Source: Aurelia coerulea
Lineage: Eukaryota > Cnidaria > Scyphozoa > Semaeostomeae > Ulmaridae
Direction: 5' to 3'
Length of the DNA stretch: 64,000 bases
Assembly (NCBI GenBank): GCA_039566865.1
Contig: CM076960.1
Location: forward strand, 248,001-312,000
A program made the translations under genes and the position numbers. Every line of letters starts with the position of its first letter. The stretch's first letter is position 1. The notes below the pieces were generated by a model that saw only the letters and a list, made by a program, of their open reading frames with translations, was not told where the DNA came from and did no database searches. Positions 11,401 through 20,900 of the stretch are shown piece after piece.

Positions 11401-14400
11401 CCCTTCATATCTTTGCATTTTCTCTCTGCTTTCATTATTATCTGTGCTGTCTGGTTCATGATTTCCCGGCGTGTTTTGTCCATTATTTTGCAATTCTTGT
11501 TTGTAAACATATTGGTTATATAATTCTGCTTTCATTTTTGGATCTCTGATTTTTTCATCAGGTTTATATGTTCCAGACATAAGTCCATTTGCGTCACTCA
11601 TATCATAGTTATCATTATTATTATTAGTGTTGTTCATTTGATTGTTTATTTGTTTGTTGTCGTTATTTGTGTGATTATTTATTTGCTTTTGTTTACTCTC
11701 ATTGGACGGAACTTCATTTGGTACGAATTTATCCACATTTTTATTCCCCTGTTTTTCATTATTTTCTTGTTTCATTTCTTTGGTTCCATCTGGTCCATTT
11801 GGTTGTCCGCTATTCATATTACTTTGCTGCATATTATTTTGTGGACTACCGTTCGGCCTTGTCAGCCCATTTTCGAAATTTGCTCCATTTCCATGTTGCT
11901 TTGTATCACCGTTCCCTTCTGTGTTAAACTTACTGTCTTGATTTCCTTCCATAGTTGGTTTCTTTTCATTTTTATTTCCATTTTCTTCACTCACATAAAG
12001 TCCTTTCTCAGTCATCTCACCTTGTTGTTGAGGATTGTCTCCATTATTTATGTTATTGAAGCTCTTTCCTTGTTTCCCTTGAGTATTCAGATCCTCTTTG
12101 CTTAAATCTGGTTTTCTTTCTTGGCTGTTACCCCCGTTATTACTCATATCTTTGTTTCCAGATGGTTGTTCTTTTTGTTCATGTGCGTCCCCCTGTTTTG
12201 ACGTCATGACTTCATGGTTTGCCTCTTGATGTTCTCCTAAGTTTTGGAATTGTCCTTGGTTTTGGTTGTCATTATGAAGTGGCCTCGTTTCTTCATTTAC
12301 ATGTGTAACTTCATAATCATAATTACTTTGTTCTTGTTTGGCAGAGTTCACATTTTCATTTTCTTGCTTTCCTCCAAATCTTTCCTCTTTTTCACCAAAT
12401 CTTTCATTTTTCGCAGGTTTTTCATTTCCAGAGTTCTTTTGCCCTTCATTGTTCATTTTAAACCCTCCTTGCATTTGCCCACCGTTTCCCTGATTCGACC
12501 CCCGGTCACTTTCTCCATAATTATATGCATTCTGTTGGTGATTGTTTTGTTGATTGGGGGATGTGTATTCAGGTTCATCAGTTTGCGTTGAGTCCATACT
12601 TGATGTTACTTTAGGTGTCGTGTTACCTCCTTTGTTGCTATGGTCACGTTCTATATTCTCGTTTCCATTATTCCCATTCTCGAATGCATGTTGATATCTG
12701 CCTCCACCCTGTCCTGCATGATGATTAGCATTCTGCGCAAATTCCGCGTGTTCTTTAGCTTCAGCATCAAAATCCGTCGGGTGTGGGTTGTTAAATGGAA
12801 GTGCCCCAGATGAAATGGTGTCACGTGTTGTAGGCTTGATTCCAAATCCGCCTACTGGAGCAAGGATACCCCCTCGTTTCAACATCAATTTATAGTCATC
12901 GACGGGGGATGCTGTTGGTATCTCAGCATGCCTTTCTGCTTTTCTTATATCATTTTGAGCTTCAAAGTTGGCAGCTGATAATAATGATAGGAATGCTGAG
13001 GTTTCAGCTTCGGCTTCAGGGTCAGGGCTGGTGGACTTTTCTTCGCATCTGCATGGAGCAGTGGGCTCTTTCAAAATTCCTCCTGTTGAAAAAAGATACA
13101 AACATATTATACTGATGTACTTATTTGTTACTGGATCCCTGAAACAATCAAGCTACAGGCAATGTAGACTTGCCCCAAGTCTATCTCTTCCGTCCGTCTA
13201 CCGTTCTCTTTACAGTAGTTCCTGGATCCGCCATTCCAACATTCCGTCCAGAGAGCTCGAGAGAGCTCTCTTGACGGAATGTTGGAATGGTAGATCCATC
13301 AAATGGCGGATCCAGGAACTACCGTAAAAAGGGGACGGTAGACGTACGGAAGAGATAGACTTGGGGCAAGTCTACAGGCAATGGAATATAAAATTGTCAT
13401 CATTGATAGTTTTGCAAACGTTTCACAAATGTTTAAAGATAAAAAAACAGCTGGTTACTCGTGAATATTTTAGCATAAAGTTCTTTTAAAAGCTGCAAAC
13501 AATGGAAATGCAGTAGCAATCCAGCGATAAACAGATAGTCTCGTTATCCTGTCTATAGTCTGGTTAAAAATTGAAGTTGCAGCTTCACGTGTTTGAATAC
13601 CCTGTCCCATTTGACCTGACGGGATGTGCCGCTCATTCAACAGGGTATCCTTGTGTGGTAAAAATTGTGCGACAGGGTATCCTTTTCCGACAAAAAAAAT
13701 GATGGGACAGGGTATTATAGTTGATGAGGAAATTATGGGACAAGGGACAAGCTATCACAAAGTAAGAACATTTTCAGAGTTCTCTTGGAACAATGGAACT
13801 CGATGCTCGCTCTCCATTTTGACTCTATTTTGAGAAAACTAATTTTGAAAAAAGAGAGCTATTTTTTTCTACTGCTGAAGCGTTTTGCTAGAAGAATAAA
13901 ATTGTGGCTTTCCTTTATGTCGAGTTTAACCAGCAACTGTATCGTTGCAAAACTGTAACAGAAATTAGACAATGACTTTTAGCTATTCTGAAAAGAATCG
14001 GAATCTAACGATATTTCGCTACGTTTTGCAGAATTTTCGAATGTGCACAATAGTGATAGAAGCTCTAACGCCACTCGATCGAACCTCGCGCATAAAAATG
14101 TATAAAAATAACGTTCGATCCAGGTCCTTTTGTAGAATAGCTAAAAGGTCTATTAAGATATTGAAATTTGAATCAATACTAACCAACACATGCTGCTTTT
14201 TGTATTTTAGGAATCAACGGTTGCAAATTATCAAATTCCGTTAAAAACATATTTGAATCATCCGGGTCTGATGCAATATTTGAAAGCTGCCTTTTATTTA
14301 TATGATCTCCAATTCCAACAGTTATCAATTTAACTCCCATATCTCGTAACGATCTTGCAGGGGCCATGACGTTATCAGATGAGGGTCCATCTGTTACTAA

Positions 14401-17400
14401 CACAAGAACATCCAATGCATCAGGACGATGAACAGCCCCAAATAATCCATCCTTTGCTAATTTCAATGCTTGTCCTGTGAATTTGCCGCTGTGTGGCTTC
14501 ACTCTTACAGCATCTTTTGCCTCTGCGAAGCTCTCTGGATCACTAAATCGCTTGAAATTAAGCATAACTTGGGCATCAGTTGAAAATGTAATAAGTCCTA
14601 AATGAGATTCAGCGGGAGCCACTTTAAATGCTGCTGCAACTCGTCTTGCGAATTCTGTCACCTCCGCCATCTTTTCTTTGCCTCCTTGTTCTGCTCCTGC
14701 AGATGCATCGATTGCGAAAGCGAGGTCGAGTTTTGATGAACAAACTAAAATGTAAGGATATAGAATAAAGTTGTAGTTCAGTACTATGAGATGTGGTCGG
14801 GGATGTGGTCCGGGGTATTTTACTTCTTAAAGCAGTGTGAGATCAATATTTCGACTATCTTTTTGTTATATAATCCTTTTCAAATTCATCTTTTAAGATA
14901 AGGAAACAATTGGGTTGTTGGTTGTTGAAATCAAGTATCTCCTTTCCTTTCTCCGTTTTGTCATGCTGTCCTTGCAAAGGCTGCCTGCTCTGTGAATCAC
15001 GGCATCGGGTATTGATCTGGTAGAATATTATATATAACAATTTCTAAACAATGTTTCTTAATACTTCGTCTGCATCATAAATTTCATGACTCTAACTCAT
15101 AGGTTTCTTTGATACCTTATATTCGCTCGTTCAAAGACGATTGACATGAATTACCCAACACACAACAAGGGCAGATTTTGTAATACAATAGTATAAGTTG
15201 CTTTTGTTGACACCTCAATTCAAAGCGATTAGCGATTGCAGACAAAGGAAATTCTCTCAACCAGCAATTGAAAACAAACGAAGCCGCAAAAGTTTCTTTG
15301 AAAAGCAGGTAGCTAGCTCGCTCGTTGTGCATTCCAGAAACTGTTTTTAAGGGCAAACATTAGCATAGATCGAAAGAAGAAGGATGCATCTATACATCTG
15401 CCGCGGGTATTTTATTTGTTTGGTTCAAAAGCCGTTTAGGAGGCGATTCAATTCTCTTATTTTTTTGGGTGTTATCAAAACATTTACTGCTCAGCTTCTG
15501 GACCAAAGAAATAAAATGCCCGCAGCAGATGTGTAGATATATCCTTCTTCTTTCGATCTATGCTCATGTTTGCCCTTTAAAATAATTTCTGGAATGCACA
15601 GCGAGCAAGCTAGCTACCTGGGTTTCAGAGAAAATTTTGCGGCTTTGTTTGTTTTGAATTACTGGTTGAGAGAATTTCCTTTGTCTGTGATCGCTAATCG
15701 CTTTGAATTGAGGTGTCAACAAAAGCAACTCATGCTATTGTATTACAAAAAAATCTGCCCTTGTTCCGACACAAAATACTTTTAATCTTGACTTCAAGAA
15801 AGCAGCAGACACACACATACCTTTGTCGGGGCAGATACATGGGGGCTTATCTCCCCTAGCAACGGCTGTTGCTAATGGCAATCCTTTTTTCTTTTTTAAT
15901 CCTAAATCTTCAAGAATCTTTTCCCCTGATTTCTCTTGACTTTCTCCTTCACCTGAGGGATGTTCAGCTTCTCCTGTCGCATTTTTCAAAAATTTTCCTT
16001 CTCCTTCTGTTGTGTCTGTTGTTTCGAATGTTACATTCTTTTGTTTATGTTTAGGGCTGGCTGCTTTTACTAATGCATGCGCTATTTCTTCTACTGTTGT
16101 ATTCTTTGGTTTAATTTTTGAAACTTCTGCAACTTTTTTGCTTTCAGCTTTTGATGTTTCATCTTCTGCATTTATTTCTCCTTTTGTCAATATATTATCA
16201 TCTTCTTGCTTTTTCAGTAATTTTTGAATTGCAGCTCCGATTGCTTTTAATTTACTTTTATGTTTTTTTGAATCATCACTATGTTCAATCTCGTCTTCTT
16301 CTTCCTCACTTAATTCCTGATAAAATAAAACAAATCCACAATGAGATAAAACTATCCTCAAAGTAAATGGGATCCTTTTTTATGAAAAGATGCGTTACTG
16401 AATTCTGATACCAGATTTTAATGTTTCGATGTTATTTCGTCAGCTATTGTTACTACTCGACATAAGAACTAAATATTCTTCACTTTGGGTACCTTTTTGC
16501 CTTTCAGTGTTGATTTGTCGATAAGCTTCTAGAAGGAGCGATGTTTCCCTGGTACATGGCGGATTCTTGAATATAGACAGTCAAGATCGAAGCTTGCACG
16601 TTGATATTACGAATATTTCGAATCAAATTCATACGCCTGTTTCTAAATAATTGGTTGGTCTCTCGAAAGTTTAGAGCCTATTTTGCATTGCAGGATTTCA
16701 GAGTTGAGCCAACCTCGTAGGTTGAAACTATCATGTCAAACAGTATAAAATCTGATCAATGAATTTATCAATCATTTAGTCAACCAACTAGACGATGAAT
16801 CAATAAACCTTTCAGCTATTCAAAAAAATCTGAATCGAACAATGTTTTTGTACATTTTCAAGAATTTTCGAATGTGCACAATAATGATAGGGGCTCTAAC
16901 GCCACTCATTATTATTATTATTATTATTATTATCATATTTTCTGCTTTAAGCACTGGCAGTTCTCATCGCCGAATTTACATCCCAAGGGAGCGGGTCACA
17001 ACCCATGACCAAGGGTCCCTTGGGGTCATTCTCTTTTAGTACTCAAGTACTTTTCTCAATATCCTGGCTGTTCCTAATAGCGTCGTCTTCTGTAGGATTG
17101 CTGTATTTATTGTGATGTCCAGTTTTTCCAGCCATTCATCCAGTTTCTTGGTTACACTTCCAAGTGCACCGACAATCACAGGTACTACTATCACACTTCT
17201 CATGTTCCAAATCCTCTTGATTTCCCTTTTCAAATCTTGATATTTATCCACTTTCTCTTTTTCCTTGTCACTAGTCCTACTATCACCTGGCACAGCAATG
17301 TCAATTATAGTGCATTTTCTTTCACCTTTATTCACAACAACTATGTCCGGTCTCCTTGCCTCGATTACATGATCACATTGAATGTTCACATCCCATAGTA

Positions 17401-17708
17401 GCTTTACCTCGTCAGTTTCAACTACACCGTCAGGGGAATGCTCATACCATTTGTCTGCCCTTTCTAGATCATATTTCTTGCATAAATGCCAATGCACCAT
17501 TCTCGCAACATTGTCGTGTCTTCGTTTATATTCTTTCTGTGCCAACTTCTTGCACTCACTGACAATGTGATGTACAGTTTCGCCTTTCTCTTCGCACATC
17601 CTACAAAGTGGTGACTCTGCTGATTTGTCAATATGGTGTTTAACATAATTTGTTCGGAGGGCCTGTTCTTGTGCTGCACACAAAAGTGACTCCGTTTGTA
17701 TCTTTACT

Positions 17709-17763
<55 letters not shown>

Positions 17764-17870
17764 TCAGTCGAACCTTGCGTATAAAAATGAATGAAAACAC
17801 TGCTCGATTCAGACTCTTTTGTAGAATGGCCAAAAGATCTATTGATCTGTCGATGAAGCAATCAATCAAT

Positions 17871-17904
<34 letters not shown>

Positions 17905-17916
17905 ATCAATCAATCT

Positions 17917-17967
<51 letters not shown>

Positions 17968-20900
17968 AATCACTGAATCAATGGATACCTGTTCTTCTTT
18001 CAGCAATGATGCATCATACGAATCAGCATAGTCACAATCACCATGACGACACTTCCCTGCCTGATGCTTTTGGGTTTCAGTTGGTTTCGAATAGGCTGAT
18101 GGGATTTTCTTTGGCGTTGGACTTTCTTCAAACCTTTGTTAGAAATGGTAAGTTCGATGTATTTGAATTTTAATGATTTTCATATTTGATCAAACAGAAT
18201 TGCCCGTTGCTGTCAGCAATATGTGAGTTAAACTTTCAAGAAAATGGACATGGTAAAACGAAATTGACAGATCTCAGAGAAAATTGTAAACGTGGTAAGT
18301 TTCCATAAATAGGCGTAACAGGAAACGTGTTAAACGGATTGAGCATTATTCATAAACTTAAGCTATGTTTAAACTTGAATTATAAAATCATGTTTGCTAA
18401 AATTACGAGTAAAGCAATTATGTTCAACTTTGTTGAGAGGAATTTGCTGTTTAGCTTTATGTTTTGTAATTAAAATTTAACTTTAAATATGTTATTCATC
18501 TCGCTAATACTTACATGTACACCTCGTTTGCATATGTCCCTCCCAAACCATTTTCTAGAATAAAGAACAAGTTTTCGTAAATTAGATTTCCTCATGAGAG
18601 TTTAAGTTAGGCATACGTCATAGAAACAGCATTATTGTGATTGTACGGTTAGTTGCTTACCAGTTTTACTTTGAAGTGTGAAAGGCCATTGCAAAATAGT
18701 TTCCTTGTGTTTCAGGAAATTTCGCCATTCATTTATTTTCTTCACATGTTCAAAAGATCTGTTTGTTTTTCAAACACCAAGCTGCCCAGGACCATGTTTC
18801 TGTGTCAACGAGATGGTTTTATAAGGGGGCTCCCGCTCTTTTCCTGTGGCTATTATGAGTGAGGTGAAAACTTACATAATGATAATTACCTTGGCATCTG
18901 TCAGAATGTCCATAGATGTTATATCTTTTCTCTCCATGTATGCCAGCAAAACATTGTCCACCATTTTGCAGCCCGAAGTACTTGAAGCCTCGATCGAGTG
19001 CAGCCTCGGCACATTTCTGTAATGCATCCGTTCTCTTTTTGTAATCATCCTCCATCAATAAATCGTGATTTCCTTCCAAAGTTGGAATTGCACGACGCCA
19101 ACAATCACTAAAGCAGCCAATATCAGCAAATACTATAAAGAAAGCAGATGACTTGAAACATTCACTTGCTGCCCCTTGGTTTCCCTAACCCATACTGATG
19201 AAAGTAAATACTGTAAAAACAGTCGAAATCTGTCGTGTTTTTTGTTGCCCTGACCCCAACCTATGACAACAGATACAATAAAGCAAGAATTATTGTACAT
19301 CAACTCAGAATCAAGATGTTTTATTTTGAAAATAACTCACCGTGGCCTCCTAATGAATAAACTCTTTTCGAGGCTTGAGCCTGTTCTTCAGTATTGTTGC
19401 CCGTAGCAATAGTACAATCATTAATCTTCCCACGATGCTGTGCGTTCTTTGAACTTTTAGCTGCAACTGGTGCCACCGCAGGGGCTGGTACTGCCGCTGC
19501 TGTTGCTGTTGCTGGAGCAGCTGGTGCCACTGCGGGATTTGCCTCGTTTGACGATGGCATTACTTCTTTATAGCCTCCTTTTCCATCAGGTACGATTTCA
19601 GACGTATAAGATTGAACGTAATATTTCGCTTTGTTTCCATTTGGCCCTGGCATTTCGACAACTTGTCCTTCGGGCTCTTGTAAAGCAGGGTCATTGTTGT
19701 CTTGCCATGATACAGGGGTAGGGGCAGATGCCGCTGTAGCTGGGGGTGGGGCAGGGGCTGGTGGTGGAGGAGGAGGAGGTGGAGGAGCAGGGATTGCTGG
19801 AGGAGGAGCAGGTGGTGGTGGTGGTGGTGGCGGTGGCGGTGGCGGTGGTGGTGGTGGGGTGGAGGGGGAGGAGGAGGAGGAGGGGGAGGTTGAACTGGCG
19901 GTGATGCGACCGGTGCTCTAGCAATGGCTTTTGCAGTCACTGGTGCAGCTGGAGGGTTGTAAACCGGTGAAGGGGGTGCTACATATGCAGGTGGTGGTGG
20001 TGGTGCTGCTACAGGGGCAGGGATGGCTACAGCAACAGGAGGTGCTACTTGTGCCCTAGGCTGTATAGGTTCAGTTGGAGGATTTGCAATGGAGGGATAA
20101 GTTGCAGTCTTTGATGGTATGGCTGGTAATGCTGCTCTTCCCGTTGCAGGTTGTACGTTTGAATTTGCTTTTCCATATTTACTTTGTACAGTATTATGTA
20201 GCACAGAATCAACATACTTTTCAACTTGTTCATAAGCATTATTTGGGTAAATACTTTCTCTAACGTTGCCAGTTTCCACAATGCCCCGTGTAGGTGCACT
20301 GCCATGATTTCTTTCATCATCTAAAAATAGTCCATTCCCCATCGGGGTATTCAGCTGAGTTCTTGTGCGAGCCTTTTCTGTTTTTGGTTTTCTCGAATGA
20401 TAAATGGACTGCCTTGAAACTGCGGGCCGTATTGGCGCTCTTGCATAGGGCAATTTCCTGGCATTTGGTTTATTTAATGTTCGTACATTTAATTTCTTTC
20501 GTCCATTATTAACTGGAGTGTTTTTGTTATATTTGACTGCGTTAGAAGAAACTAACGGTTTCACTAGATGTCGCTGTGCTGTATTGTATCTAGTGGATGG
20601 TATAACTGGTTTGATTGGATAATGTCGTGCTGTATGTGGTTTAGCTGCAAGCTGTCTTCTTTTGATGGCTTGCTCCTGTCTCCATTTTAATAAGGCTGGA
20701 GACACAATGGGTGCTGAAATGAAAATATCATATAGGTCATTATTCAGAGAGTCATGGAACATACCGCAAGGGCTTCAAGTCTAAAATACTACAAGGTGTG
20801 TCCCAAAAAAATTGAGCCATGTTTGCCTGAACATTGCGACAAGACGGCATGGAATTTTCACAAGAGCTGTGACATTTGAGGCTGCTGTTTCATTTTCAAT

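Larger units (their letters stand above)
16808..17846 (+). mobile_element. MITE family 1, copy 5, split by a retrotransposon
   Basis: The left half (16808-16905, through GCTCTAACGCCACTCA) and right half (17758-17846, from ACTCAGTCGAACC) are the two parts of one MITE. About 850 bases of (ATT)n plus a retrotransposon fragment separate them. ACTCA is present on both sides as a probable 5-bp target duplication. Confidence 0.85.

Noticed and set aside
8487..13082. RFG motifs suggesting an RFamide neuropeptide precursor
   Set aside because: RFG here is followed by Glu, Gly or Gln and not by basic cleavage residues, and spacing is irregular. It is part of a low-complexity repeat.
15570..15785. Short frame beginning MPFKIISGMHSEQASYL, also present in inverted form at 15117-15356 and 39735-39953
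   Set aside because: The frames come from the arms of a foldback element repeated four times, not from a conserved gene.
17036..17869. 277-codon frame with poly-Asn as a host gene
   Set aside because: The Asn run is an (AAT)n microsatellite, the C-terminal part is a retrotransposon endonuclease fragment and the N-terminal part is read from a MITE.
18003..18148. Plus-strand exon with a TTCTTTCAG acceptor and GTAAGT donor and a His-rich frame (MMHHTNQHSHNHH)
   Set aside because: The minus strand at 18133-17989 fits gene B in exact phase on both sides (2 in, 0 out), so the plus-strand frame is most likely a chance mirror.
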